Positions 50,368 through 59,423 of a stretch of 64,000 bases of DNA are shown piece after piece (position 1 is the first letter of the stretch; each line of letters begins with the position of its first letter). Both the position numbers and the translations under genes were made by a program. The stretch is from Oceanicaulis sp. (GTDB lineage Bacteria > Pseudomonadota > Alphaproteobacteria > Caulobacterales > Maricaulaceae). Location: positions 1,614,813 to 1,678,812 of the forward strand of contig CP157796.1 in the NCBI GenBank assembly GCA_040112665.1, written 5' to 3'. The notes under the pieces were generated by a model. The model was not told the DNA's origin. It saw only the letters and a list, made by a program, of their open reading frames with translations, and searched no databases.

Positions 50368-52476
50368 ATGTCCCGCCCCGCCCGCCTCGCCGCGCGTCTT
50401 TCCGCTGCGGCCAGCCTGATCGCCCTGTCCTCCCCCGCCTTCGCCCTGGACGCCGCCCCGGCCGCCGAAGAGACCGACGTGATCGTCGTCACCTCCGCGC
50501 CGATCCGCGTCACCTCCGACGAGTTGGTCGGATCGGTCACCGTGATCGACGAAGACCAGCTGATCCGCGATCTGGACGGCAATATCGCCGACACGCTGGA
50601 GCGCCAGCCGGGCGTCACCTCGAGCTATTTCGGCCCCGCCTCCGGCCGGCCGATCGTGCGAGGCCTGGGCGCGGAGCGGGTGCGCGTTCTGATCAACGGT
50701 CTGGGCGGGCTGGACGCCTCCACCTCCAGCCCCGACCACGCCGTCGCCGCCGAGGTGCTGGGCGCGACCGGGGTGGAAGTGCTGCGCGGCCCCGCGGCGA
50801 TCGCCTACGGCGGCAACGCCATCGGCGGGGTGGTCAACATCCTGGACGGCCGGGTTCCCACCGAACCGGTCGACTGCGCGTTCGACGGCTTCGTGTATCT
50901 GGGCTCGACCAGCGTGGACGACGGCACGCAGCTCGCCGGCCGGCTGACCGGCGCGATCGGACCGATCGTGCTGCAGGGCGACTTCGTCCGGCGCGAGGCG
51001 GACGGTTTCGAGATCCCCGGCTACGCGGAGACCGAAGAGGCGCACGATGATCATGACGAAGACCACGGTGATCATGACGACGACCACGACGACGACCATG
51101 ATCACGACGAGGAAGAACGCGCCTTCGGCCTGGTCGAGGACGCCTTCTACACCTTCGAAACCGCCTCGTTCGGCGCCTCGCTGGTGCAGAACTGGGGCTA
51201 TGTCGGGATCAGCGTGAAGGACACTGAGGCCGAATACGGCCTGCCCGGACACGTGCACGCGCACGAGCATGACGACGACCACGACGACCACGACGAAGAC
51301 CACGACCACGAGGAGGAGGAAGCGCCTGTCCTCGTCATGGATCAGACCCGGATCGACCTGCGCGGCGAGCATGCGCTGGGCGGATTTTTGAACCGTCTGC
51401 GCTGGTCGTTCGCCCACTCCGACTACGGCCACGCCGAGATCGAGGAAGGCGAGATCGGCGCCCTGTTCGACCTCGAAGGCGCCGAGCTGCGCATCGAGCT
51501 GGCCCACGACCATGACGGCGTCCGCCAGGGCGCATGGGGGATCCAGGCGCTGGCCCAGGACTTCGCGGCGATCGGCGAGGAAGCCTATATCGAGCCGGTG
51601 ACCACCCAGGACTGGGGCCTGTTCGCCACCGAGCGCTGGGATTTCGGCGAGTGGGGCTTTGAAGGCGGCGCCCGGATCGAGACCCGCAATCTCGACGGCG
51701 AACGCGCCGAGCGCACCTTCGACACGATCTCCGCGTCAGGCTCGTTCTTCTTCCGCCCGTCCGAGCCCTGGTTCCTCGCCGCCACCCTGTCGCGCACCGA
51801 GCGCGCGCCCAGCGATGTCGAGGTCTTCGCCTTCGGCCCGCACGCGGCCACGCAGACCTTCGAGATCGGCGCGCTCGATCTGGGCAAGGAGACCGCCTGG
51901 TCGGGCGAAGCGACCGCCCGCTGGCGCGGCGATCGCATGCGCGGCGAGGCGAACCTGTTCTACGCCGATTATGACGGCTTCATCGCCCTGTTCCCGACCG
52001 GCGCGGAAGAAGACGGCTTCGACGTCTTTGAATACCGCCAGCGCGACGCGCGGCTTTACGGGTTCGAGCTCGCCGGTGAGGCCGGGCTCGGCGCGTTCGC
52101 CGGGTTCGAGCTGACCGGCGAGGCGGGCGTGGACTATGTCCGCGCCGAACTCGACGGCGGCGGCGACCTGCCGCGTATTCCGCCGCTGTCGGCCACCCTG
52201 GCCCTGATCGCCGAGAAGGGGATTTGGTCGGCCCGCGGCGAGGCCCGTCTCGTTGCAGAACAGGACGAGGTGGCCGAATTCGAGACGCCGACCGACGGCT
52301 ATGCGCTGTTGAACGCCGATCTGGTGGTCAGCCCGTTCGCGAACCGTGACGTGTCGCTGATCCTCGGCGCGCGCAACATCACCGACCAGGAGGCGCGGGT
52401 GCACACCTCCTTCCTGAAGAACCAGGTGCCGTTGCCCGGCCGGTCCTTCCGGATCGCGCTTCGCGCGGGCTTCTAG
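50368..52476 (+). CDS. znuD: TonB-dependent zinc receptor with His/Asp-rich loops (ZnuD-type)
   Basis: A protein of 702 residues from the ATG at 50368 with a signal peptide of about 32 residues. A plug domain follows (GSVTVIDEDQLIRDLDGNIA; RPIVRGLGAERVRVLINGLG; LRGPAAIAYGGNAIGGVVNI), then a 22-strand barrel ending in Phe (SFRIALRAGF). Two extracellular loops are extremely His/Asp/Glu-rich: residues about 225-250 (51040-51115) and 297-320 (51256-51325), the zinc-capture loops of ZnuD proteins. Control by the divergent zur is likely. Confidence 0.93.
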   Translation: MSRPARLAARLSAAASLIALSSPAFALDAAPAAEETDVIVVTSAPIRVTSDELVGSVTVIDEDQLIRDLDGNIADTLERQPGVTSSYFGPASGRPIVRGLGAERVRVLINGLGGLDASTSSPDHAVAAEVLGATGVEVLRGPAAIAYGGNAIGGVVNILDGRVPTEPVDCAFDGFVYLGSTSVDDGTQLAGRLTGAIGPIVLQGDFVRREADGFEIPGYAETEEAHDDHDEDHGDHDDDHDDDHDHDEEERAFGLVEDAFYTFETASFGASLVQNWGYVGISVKDTEAEYGLPGHVHAHEHDDDHDDHDEDHDHEEEEAPVLVMDQTRIDLRGEHALGGFLNRLRWSFAHSDYGHAEIEEGEIGALFDLEGAELRIELAHDHDGVRQGAWGIQALAQDFAAIGEEAYIEPVTTQDWGLFATERWDFGEWGFEGGARIETRNLDGERAERTFDTISASGSFFFRPSEPWFLAATLSRTERAPSDVEVFAFGPHAATQTFEIGALDLGKETAWSGEATARWRGDRMRGEANLFYADYDGFIALFPTGAEEDGFDVFEYRQRDARLYGFELAGEAGLGAFAGFELTGEAGVDYVRAELDGGGDLPRIPPLSATLALIAEKGIWSARGEARLVAEQDEVAEFETPTDGYALLNADLVVSPFANRDVSLILGARNITDQEARVHTSFLKNQVPLPGRSFRIALRAGF

Positions 52477-52605
52477 CCACGCATAAGCGCACCCCTGCGG
52501 CGGGACGCCGCGCGGCGGCCCGCCGCGCGGCGCCTTGCCCTATCCCCTTTCCCCGCAGGCGGGCGCAGAAAACCCCCATCATTTTTATGGGAAAGGGGAA
52601 ACCTC

Positions 52606-53247
52606 ATGAAACGCCTGCTCGTCACCGCCGCCGCGGCCGCCATGACCGTCACCGGTCTCGCCGCTCCTGCCCACGCCGACAAGGGCGACTGGCTGTTCCG
52701 CCTGCGCGCGATCAACGTGACGCCGGACGAGAGCGCGTCGATCGATCCGATCGGCGGAGACGTCGACATCGACACCTCGATCGTGCCCGAGCTCGACATC
52801 ACCTATTTCTTCGCCGACAACTTCGCCGCCGAGCTGATCCTCGGCGTCACGCCGCATGACGTGACCGCGGTGGACACCGCGCTGACCGACGTCGATCTGG
52901 GCTCGGTCACGCTGCTGCCGCCGACCCTAACCTTCCAGTATCACTTCAACCCCGAAGGCCGGTTCCGGCCCTATGCCGGGGTCGGCGTGAACTACACGAT
53001 GTTCTTCAACGAGGATCTGCCCACCGGCTCGCCGCTGGTCTCGATCGATTATGACGAGAGCTTGGGTCTGGCCCTTCAGGCCGGCGCGGACGTCGCGATC
53101 AACGACACCTGGTTCGTGAACTTCGACGTCAAGAAGATCTGGATCAACACCGACGTGACGATCGACGCCGGCGGGCTCGGCATGGTGGCCGCAGACGTCG
53201 ACATCGACCCGGTCGTCTTCGGCGTGGGCGTGGGCTTCAAGTACTAG
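52606..53247 (+). CDS. ompW: OmpW-family outer membrane protein
   Basis: A protein of 213 residues. A signal peptide (LLVTAAAAAMTVTGLAAPAHA) is followed by an eight-strand barrel: GDWLFRLRAINVTPDESAS, ITYFFADNFAAELILGVTPH, LTFQYHFNPEGRFRPYAGVG, VNYTMFFNE and VFGVGVGFKY at the C-terminus. These are OmpW signatures. It follows znuD by 130 bases containing a GC-rich hairpin. OmpW channels take up small hydrophobic or charged molecules; a link to zinc stress is only suggested by position. Confidence 0.92.
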   Translation: MKRLLVTAAAAAMTVTGLAAPAHADKGDWLFRLRAINVTPDESASIDPIGGDVDIDTSIVPELDITYFFADNFAAELILGVTPHDVTAVDTALTDVDLGSVTLLPPTLTFQYHFNPEGRFRPYAGVGVNYTMFFNEDLPTGSPLVSIDYDESLGLALQAGADVAINDTWFVNFDVKKIWINTDVTIDAGGLGMVAADVDIDPVVFGVGVGFKY

Positions 53248-53264
53248 GCTCCCAACCCCCGAAC

Positions 53265-53316
53265 GCCCGCCGCGCGACCCTCCTGTCCTCTCCCGGACGC
53301 GCGGCGGGCATTTTTC
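53265..53316 (+). terminator. intrinsic terminator of ompW
   Basis: A twelve-base stem, GCCCGCCGCGCG with CGCGCGGCGGGC, has a 21-base loop, followed by five T after CA. Confidence 0.8.
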
Positions 53317-53397
53317 TTGCACGGCGCCGGGCTTTGTTGCCACCGCCAGCCGTCTGCGGTAACCAACCGCGACGTTCATTCCAGGGGGAAAACCGCC

Positions 53398-54243
53398 ATG
53401 GCCGACGCGCCCGAAAATCAGGCCTCCGTGCAAGGATCGCTTCCGCTGTACAAAAAGCCGGAGCCGCTCAACGCCACCGCCCACAAGGGCAAGGGTCTCA
53501 AGTTCAACGACCGACCGTTCGACTTTCTCAAGGACACCCATTTCGTGCCGGTCACGCTGGGTGAATTCGGGATGGCGGGCGCGCGCTTCCCGATCATCTT
53601 CCTGGGCGACAGCCGCACCCCGGTCGCCGCGATGGGCCTGCAGGCCGGTCTGAACGTTTTCGTCGACGACAAGGGCCAGTTCGCCCAGGACACCTACCTG
53701 CCGGCGTACGTCCGCCGCTATCCGTTCGTCGCCGCGACCCATTCCGAGCAGAACGACCGTTTCACGATCTGCGTCGACACCGGTTCGCACCTGTTCTCCG
53801 ACAAGCCGGACGAGCCGTTCTTCACCGACGACGGTCAGCCGACCGAGTTTCTGAATCGTGCGATCGAGTATGTTCGCCGCTTCGAATCCGACGTCCAGAT
53901 CACGATGAACTTCGTCGAGAAGATGAAAGAGCTCGACCTGTTCGACCAGCAGCAGGCGACCTTCCAGCCGCGCGACAGTCAGGGCAACCCGACCGGCGAC
54001 CCGCAGACTGTCGCGACCTATTGGGGCCTCAGCGGCGAAAAGCTGATGAAGCTCGACAAGGACAAGCTCGCCGAGCTGCGTGACAACACTTTCCTCGGCG
54101 CGATCTACGCCCACATGCTTTCGATGACTCAGTGGGACGTGCTGATCCAGCGCACCCTGCGCGCCCAGGGCCAGCAAGCCGCCAAGGGCGGCCAGCAGCC
54201 CAAGCCGGGCTCCGTGCCGCCGCCGCCTGCGCCCGAAGCGTAA
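53398..54243 (+). CDS. SapC-family protein
   Basis: A protein of 281 residues from the ATG at 53398 with ribosome site AGGGGGA. It contains FDFLKDTHFVPVTLGEFGMA, ARFPIIFLGDSRTPVAAMGL, TYLPAYVRRYPFVAATHSEQ, RFTICVDTGSHLFSD and a Pro-rich tail. This is the SapC family, named after a Campylobacter S-layer locus but widespread in alphaproteobacteria without S-layers. No signal peptide is present, so it is cytoplasmic. It is a single-gene unit between two strong terminators. The family role is not established. Confidence 0.9.
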   Translation: MADAPENQASVQGSLPLYKKPEPLNATAHKGKGLKFNDRPFDFLKDTHFVPVTLGEFGMAGARFPIIFLGDSRTPVAAMGLQAGLNVFVDDKGQFAQDTYLPAYVRRYPFVAATHSEQNDRFTICVDTGSHLFSDKPDEPFFTDDGQPTEFLNRAIEYVRRFESDVQITMNFVEKMKELDLFDQQQATFQPRDSQGNPTGDPQTVATYWGLSGEKLMKLDKDKLAELRDNTFLGAIYAHMLSMTQWDVLIQRTLRAQGQQAAKGGQQPKPGSVPPPPAPEA

Positions 54244-54269
54244 GCTGCGCGTACGCGCTTAAAGAAACG

Positions 54270-54303
54270 GGCCGGCCGCGAGTTTCGCGGCCGGCCTTTT
54301 TCT
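54270..54303 (+). terminator. intrinsic terminator of the SapC gene
   Basis: GGCCGGCCGCGA pairs with TCGCGGCCGGCC around a three-base loop, followed by TTTTTCTTT. Confidence 0.92.
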
Positions 54304-54386
54304 TTGTCCGATCACAAGGTTGTCAGCCCGCTTCCGCCGTCTGGCTCATATCGCCTATATGACGGTCTGAAGCTTCGGAGAGCCGC

Positions 54387-56516
54387 ATGACCGCCTTTCT
54401 CGCCCGTCTTCTGCTTATCGCCGCGCTGGCTGTGTCCGGCGCGGCCGCGCACGCCCAGTTCGGCGGCGCCGATCCGATGGTGGATGCGCGGCTGGTCTCC
54501 GACCGGGCTTCGGTCGCGCCGGGCGAGACCTTCCATATCGCGCTGCATCAGGACATCACCGAAGGCTGGCACACCTATTGGCGCAATCCCGGCGACAGCG
54601 GTGAACCGACGCGGCTTGAACTGGATTTGCCCGAAGGCTGGACGACGGGAGAGATGATCTGGCCCGCGCCCAAGCCCTATCCGCTCGGACCGCTGACCAA
54701 TTACGGCTACTCGAACGAAGTCACGCTTCCCGTGCCGGTCACCGTGCCGGCGGACGCGCCCGCGGGCCGGATCGAGATCCCCGCCCACGCCACCTGGCTC
54801 GTCTGCGAAGACGTCTGCATTCCTGAAGAAGCCGATCTGACGCTGACCCTGCAGGTCGGGGAGTCCCGTCCAGACCGCAGCGGCGCGCGGCTGATCGAGG
54901 CTGCGATCGAGGCCGCCCCGATCGCCGCGACGGATCTCGCCGCCGGTGTCGAAAAGGGCGAAGGCGCGCTCGCCTTCACCTTCGCCGGTGAGGCGCTTCA
55001 AGGCGCGTCGGACGTGTACGTCTACCCCTACGAGTCCGGTGTGATCGACCACGCCGCGCCGCAGCGCGTGCGTATCGAGGACGCTGCAGCACGCGTGGAC
55101 GTGAAGAACGGCTATCTCACCCGCGGCGATCTATCGGGGCCGTATCGCGTGCTCCTGAGCGTCGACCGCGGCGGCGAGCGCTTCGCCTACGAGGTCGCCG
55201 CCGAAGCCGGAACGCTGGTCAACGCGCTTGCTCCGGCCGCCGCCGCTGGGCCCGGCGCGGCGTCAGCGAATGACGGCGAGGCGGCCGGCGGGCCTCCGGC
55301 CGCCCCGTCGATCGGCTTCTGGCGCGCGGCGCTGTTCGCGCTGATCGGCGGTCTGATCCTCAATCTGATGCCGTGCGTGTTCCCGATCCTGTCGATGAAG
55401 GCGCTCACCATCGTCGAGAAGCGCGGCGCGGCGCGCGGCGAGGCGCGGCTTCTGGGCCTGATCTTCGCGGCCGGCGTGATCGGGACCTTTCTGGCGCTGG
55501 GCGGGCTGCTTCTGGCGCTGCGCGTGGCGGGCCTGCCCGATCTGTGGGGCGTTCAGCTTCAGGTGCCCGGCGTGGTCGCCGGCCTCGCGCTTCTGATGTT
55601 CTTGATCGGGCTCAATTTCCTGGGCGTGTTCGAGATCGGCTCGAGCCTTCAGACCGTCGGCGGCGGGGTGCGCGACACCGGACGGCGCGGCGCGCTTCTG
55701 ACCGGCGTGCTCGCGGTGTTCGTCGCCGCGCCCTGCCTTGCGCCCTTCATGACCGGCGCGCTCGCCTTCGCCCTGTCCCAGCCGCCCGCGGCCTCGCTCG
55801 CGGTGTTCGCGTTTCTGGGCGTCGGGCTCGCCGCGCCCTTCGTGCTGGTGAGTTTCTTCCCCGGGCTGCTCGGGTTCCTGCCTGCGCCGGGCCTGTGGAT
55901 GGTCCGGCTGCGCCAGGTCCTGGCCTTTCCGATGTTCGCGACAGCCGTGTGGCTGGTCTGGGTGCTGACCAGCCAGGTCGGCGCCACCGGCGTCGTCTGG
56001 GCGCTTCTGGCCTTCCTCGCCGCGGGGTTCGCCGCCTGGGCGTTTTCGCTGGGCGGCGCGGCGTGGCGCGCCTCGTCAGCCGTCGCAGCGCTCCTCGCTG
56101 CGGTTTGCGTCTTCGCAGCCGCGCGCATGGAGCCCGCCGAGATCGGCACGCCTGCGGGCGAGGCCTGGGCGGAGTGGAGCCCGGCGGCGGTCGAGACCGC
56201 CCGCGCCGAGGGGCGGCCGGTCTTCATCGACTTCACCGCCGCCTGGTGCGTGACCTGCCAGTTCAACAAGCTCGGCCCGCTCAGCGAACGCGCGGTGAAA
56301 GACGCGTTCGAGCGTAACGACGTCGCGCTTTTCCGCGCCGACTTCACCAATCGCGATCCGGAAATCGCCGCCGAGCTGGCCCGCCACGGCGCGCCGGGCG
56401 TTCCGCTCTACGTCGTCTATCCCGGCGGCGAGGGGGCGGCGGAGACCCTTCCGCCGCTTCTGACGCGTGATATTGTGATCCAGGCCGTCGACAGGGCCGT
56501 ACAAGGAGGTTCGTAA
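54387..56516 (+). CDS. dsbD: ScsB/DsbD-type thiol:disulphide reductase
   Basis: A protein of 709 residues. Signal peptide; an N-terminal periplasmic DsbD-alpha-like domain with the CxxxC of ScsB proteins (TWLVCEDVCIPEEADL, about residues 140-144); eight membrane helices with Cys in LNLMPCVFPILS (about 330) and VAAPCLAPFMTG (about 449); and a C-terminal thioredoxin domain with FTAAWCVTCQFNK (about 620-623). It passes electrons from cytoplasmic thioredoxin to periplasmic partners. The next gene, four bases downstream, is the likely partner. Confidence 0.92.
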   Translation: MTAFLARLLLIAALAVSGAAAHAQFGGADPMVDARLVSDRASVAPGETFHIALHQDITEGWHTYWRNPGDSGEPTRLELDLPEGWTTGEMIWPAPKPYPLGPLTNYGYSNEVTLPVPVTVPADAPAGRIEIPAHATWLVCEDVCIPEEADLTLTLQVGESRPDRSGARLIEAAIEAAPIAATDLAAGVEKGEGALAFTFAGEALQGASDVYVYPYESGVIDHAAPQRVRIEDAAARVDVKNGYLTRGDLSGPYRVLLSVDRGGERFAYEVAAEAGTLVNALAPAAAAGPGAASANDGEAAGGPPAAPSIGFWRAALFALIGGLILNLMPCVFPILSMKALTIVEKRGAARGEARLLGLIFAAGVIGTFLALGGLLLALRVAGLPDLWGVQLQVPGVVAGLALLMFLIGLNFLGVFEIGSSLQTVGGGVRDTGRRGALLTGVLAVFVAAPCLAPFMTGALAFALSQPPAASLAVFAFLGVGLAAPFVLVSFFPGLLGFLPAPGLWMVRLRQVLAFPMFATAVWLVWVLTSQVGATGVVWALLAFLAAGFAAWAFSLGGAAWRASSAVAALLAAVCVFAAARMEPAEIGTPAGEAWAEWSPAAVETARAEGRPVFIDFTAAWCVTCQFNKLGPLSERAVKDAFERNDVALFRADFTNRDPEIAAELARHGAPGVPLYVVYPGGEGAAETLPPLLTRDIVIQAVDRAVQGGS

Positions 56517-56519
56517 ACC

Positions 56520-57167
56520 ATGGAAGACCCGACCATGACGTTCTCGCGCCGCACCCTCGCCACCGCCGCAGGCCTTCTGGCCGCGTCCGGTCTCACGCTC
56601 GCCGCCTTCGCCGCCGAAGCGCGCGCGGACGCGATTCCCGGCCAGCCCGCCCCGGCCTTCACCGGCCAGACCGCGAACGGCCAGGAAATCTCCCTGTCGG
56701 ACTTCGCCGGCCAGACGGTGGTCCTGGAATGGACCAATCACGGCTGCCCCTACGTGCAGCGGCACTATCAGGGCAACATGCAGGCGCTGCAGACCCGCGC
56801 CGCCGATGAAGGCACGGTCTGGATCCAGGTGATCAGCTCCGCACCCGGCGAGCAGGGCCATGTCGAAGGCCCCGACGCGCTGCGCATCAACGCCGAGCGC
56901 GGCTCCGCGCCGGCCTGGACCATCCTTGATCCCGACGGCGTGATCGGCCGCGCCTATGACGCGCGCACCACCCCGCACATGTACGTCATCGACGGGGAAG
57001 GCGTGCTGCAATACGCCGGCGGCATCGACGACCAGCCCCGCCCGCGTGACGGCGATCCCGAAGCCACGCCGTTCGTCGCGATGGCGCTCGACGCCGTGGC
57101 CGCCGGCGAAACGCCGGACCCCGCCGCGACCGCGCCCTATGGCTGCTCGGTGAAGTACAAGGGCTAG
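56520..57167 (+). CDS. Tat/Sec-exported thioredoxin-like redoxin without a CxxC
   Basis: A protein of 215 residues from the ATG at 56520, ten bases after AAGGAGG; an internal ATG at 56535 is possible. The signal MTFSRRTLATAAGLLAASGL is followed by AIPGQPAPAFTGQTANGQEI and VVLEWTNHGCPYVQRHYQGN, an AhpC/TSA-like fold with a single Cys. A second Cys lies at the C-terminus (APYGCSVKYKG). A peroxiredoxin-like one- or two-Cys mechanism using the distant pair is possible. It is co-transcribed with dsbD and its stop shares a CTAG with the convergent gene. Confidence 0.85.
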   Translation: MEDPTMTFSRRTLATAAGLLAASGLTLAAFAAEARADAIPGQPAPAFTGQTANGQEISLSDFAGQTVVLEWTNHGCPYVQRHYQGNMQALQTRAADEGTVWIQVISSAPGEQGHVEGPDALRINAERGSAPAWTILDPDGVIGRAYDARTTPHMYVIDGEGVLQYAGGIDDQPRPRDGDPEATPFVAMALDAVAAGETPDPAATAPYGCSVKYKG

Positions 57168-57607
57168 TCAGAGCTGCAGCTCATCGCCGGTCCCGACGCC
57201 TCGGGATCGGCGGCGATCTGTTCGGCCTGGCGGGCCAGCCGGGCGATCTCGGCGTAGGCGCGGGACATGTCCGCGCGGGTCTCTGCCGCGTCCAGCGCCT
57301 CGATCCGCGCGCCCGCGTCCCGGCTCATCCCCCGGAAAATGCATTTCAGGTCCTCAGGCCCGCCGCGGGCTTCGATCTCGGCGCTGAGCGCCCTCGCGGC
57401 GAGGGCGAAATCGGTGAGGTCTGCGAGCAGCCGGTCGCCGGTCGCCGGGGCCTCGGCGGGCGCGGCGGGCGCGGTCCTGAAGGCGTCGGCGCGCGTTTCA
57501 GCCTCGCCTGCGATCCGGCCTGCGAGGTCGATCACGCGCGCGCTGTCGGCGAACGCCGCGCCCGAACATGCGGCGAGAGCGAGGGCGGTGAGGACGGCGC
57601 GGATCAT
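57164..57607 (-). CDS. small secreted helical protein of unknown function
   Basis: A protein of 147 residues from the ATG at 57607 with ribosome site AGGAGCCGCC. A signal peptide (IRAVLTALALAACSGAAFA) is followed by a mostly helical, Ala-rich mature part, with Cys in LKCIFRGMSRDAGARIEAL and a Cys near the C-terminus (GPAMSCSSD). LAACSG could be a lipobox, making it a lipoprotein. No family is recognised. It converges with the redoxin gene through a shared CTAG and is divergent from hisS. Confidence 0.6.
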   Translation of the reverse strand: MIRAVLTALALAACSGAAFADSARVIDLAGRIAGEAETRADAFRTAPAAPAEAPATGDRLLADLTDFALAARALSAEIEARGGPEDLKCIFRGMSRDAGARIEALDAAETRADMSRAYAEIARLARQAEQIAADPEASGPAMSCSSD

Positions 57608-57726
57608 CGTGAGGCGGCTCCTTTGCTTCGCCCCGCGGACATGCAAGGCCTGCGCCGCTTGATCGGCGGACGCCGCGAGGCTAACCCGTGCCGGACTTCC
57701 AAAACGTTTGATCCGGAAAGCTTCCC

Positions 57727-59223
57727 ATGGCGAAACAGAAGGCGTTCAAGCCCAAGGCCCGTCGTCCGCGCGGTTTCGAGGACCGGTCCGCGCATACGCT
57801 GCGCGCCGAGCGCGCCCTGGTCGCCGCGGCGAGCGGGGTCTACGAGCGCTGGGGGTTCGAGCCGCTGGAGACGCCGGCCTTCGAGTACGCCGACGCGCTG
57901 GGCAAGTTCCTGCCCGACGAGGAGCGGCCCAACGAAGGCGTCTTCGCCATGCAGGACGACGACGAGCAGTGGATGGCGCTGCGCTACGACCTGACCGCGC
58001 CGCTCGCCCGTTTCGCCGCAGAAAACTATCAGGACCTCGCCAAGCCTTTCCGCCGCTATCAGTTCGGCGAGGTCTGGCGCAATGAAAAGCCCGGCCCGGG
58101 CCGCTTCCGCCAGTTCGTCCAGTGCGACGCCGACAGCGTCGGCGCAGCCGGCCCGGCTGCAGATGCGGAGATGATCGCGCTCGCCAGCGAAGTCATGGCT
58201 GCGGCGGGCCTGGGGCAGGGCGAGTATGTCATCCGGGTGAACGACCGCCGGCTGCTGGACGCCGTGCTCGAACAGCTCGGCGAGGGCGCGGCGGACAAGC
58301 GGCTGCGGGTCCTGCGCGCGATCGACAAGCTCGACCGGCTGGGCCTTGAAGGCGTCGAGCAATTGCTCGGCGAAGGGCGCAAGGACGAGAGCGGGGACTT
58401 CACCGAAGGCGCAGGCCTGGACGCGGCGCAGCGGCGCACGGTGCTCGACTTCGTCGCCATCCAGAAGGCGGTCGCCGAAAGCAACGCCTCGGCCAACGAG
58501 GCCAATCGGTACACGCTCGAGCGGCTGGCCGCGACCCTCGGCGGGTCGAACACCGGCAAGGCGGCGGTGAGCGATCTTGAAGAGATCACCGCCATACTGG
58601 ACGCGCTGGGCAAGTCGGGCCGCTGGCTGCTGGACACCACGGTGGTGCGCGGGCTGGGCTATTACACCGGACCGGTTTTCGAGGCCGAGCTGCTGGCCCA
58701 GGCGACCTATGCGGACGGCAGCCCGATGCGCTTCGGCTCGGTCGGCGGGGGCGGGCGTTATGACGATCTCGTCGCGCGCTTCACCGGCCAGGCCGTGCCC
58801 GCGACCGGGTTCAGCTTCGGCGTTTCCCGCTTTGCGGCCGCGCTCAGCGCGCTCGGCCGTCTGGATGCCGCCGAGGCCGATCCGCTCGTGGTGGTGATCG
58901 CTGCGGAAAAGGACCGTATGGCGGACTATTTCGCGCTCGCCGCCGAGCTGCGGGCCGCCGGCCTCAGGGCCGAGGCCTTCGTGGGCGGCGGAAACATGGG
59001 CAAGCAGCTGAAATACGCCGACCGGCGCGGCGCGGCGTTCGCGGTCATCATCGGTTCCGAAGAGCGCGAAAAGGGCGAAGCGCAGATCAAGGATCTCGCG
59101 CTCGGCGCCCGGCTCGCCGTCCAGATCGAGGACAACAAGGCCTGGCGTGAGGACCAGCCCGCCCAGTTCACGGTCAGGCGCGAGGCGGTCGTTTCGGCCG
59201 TTCGCGAGCGCCTGGGCCGCTGA
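57727..59223 (+). CDS. hisS: histidyl-tRNA synthetase
   Basis: A class II synthetase of 498 residues. Motif 1 region: VYERWGFEPLETPAFEYADA. Motif 2: FRRYQFGEVWRNEKPGPGRF then RQFVQCDADSVG. Histidine-binding loop: VVRGLGYYTGPVFEAELLAQ. Motif 3: GGGGRYDDLVARFTG and FSFGVSRFAAAL. The C-terminal anticodon domain follows (LVVVIAAEKDRMADYFALAA). The length, about 70 residues above E. coli HisRS, is usual for this alphaproteobacterial group. Confidence 0.97.
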   Translation: MAKQKAFKPKARRPRGFEDRSAHTLRAERALVAAASGVYERWGFEPLETPAFEYADALGKFLPDEERPNEGVFAMQDDDEQWMALRYDLTAPLARFAAENYQDLAKPFRRYQFGEVWRNEKPGPGRFRQFVQCDADSVGAAGPAADAEMIALASEVMAAAGLGQGEYVIRVNDRRLLDAVLEQLGEGAADKRLRVLRAIDKLDRLGLEGVEQLLGEGRKDESGDFTEGAGLDAAQRRTVLDFVAIQKAVAESNASANEANRYTLERLAATLGGSNTGKAAVSDLEEITAILDALGKSGRWLLDTTVVRGLGYYTGPVFEAELLAQATYADGSPMRFGSVGGGGRYDDLVARFTGQAVPATGFSFGVSRFAAALSALGRLDAAEADPLVVVIAAEKDRMADYFALAAELRAAGLRAEAFVGGGNMGKQLKYADRRGAAFAVIIGSEEREKGEAQIKDLALGARLAVQIEDNKAWREDQPAQFTVRREAVVSAVRERLGR

Positions 59224-59382
59224 GCCCGCCATGCGCACGGCGCATAGCGGCTCTGTTTCAGGGGCTTGACGGGCCTTGTTGAAGTGAGTCAGTCTGATTT
59301 CACGACAAGGCCTGACCGTCTTGTCTCTTAAGCGGTGTCTCTGGGGAGGAGACGTCTCTTAATCGACCAACCATTTCTTTGC
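59224..59382 (+). other. hisS 3' region, possible small RNA
   Basis: About 160 bases between the hisS stop and its terminator are AT-richer than the surroundings and contain local hairpins, including the palindrome GAGACGTCTC near 59349-59358 and GTCTC...GAGAC. It could be an hisS 3' untranslated region or an independently transcribed RNA. No gene is seen. Confidence 0.3.
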
Positions 59383-59414
59383 GCCCGGCGTCTTGCGACG
59401 CCGGGCCTTTTTTT
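59383..59414 (+). terminator. intrinsic terminator downstream of hisS
   Basis: A perfect ten-base stem, GCCCGGCGTC with GACGCCGGGC, has a TTGC loop and is followed by seven T. Confidence 0.93.
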
Positions 59415-59423
59415 GATCTCCGC

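Noticed and set aside
53398..54243. S-layer secretion component based on the SapC name
   Set aside because: No S-layer or type I secretion genes are nearby and the protein has no signal or membrane segment. The family name does not prove the function.
57604..59238. Open frame of 544 codons antisense to hisS
   Set aside because: It is a shadow frame with no domains. hisS is certain and occupies the same bases.
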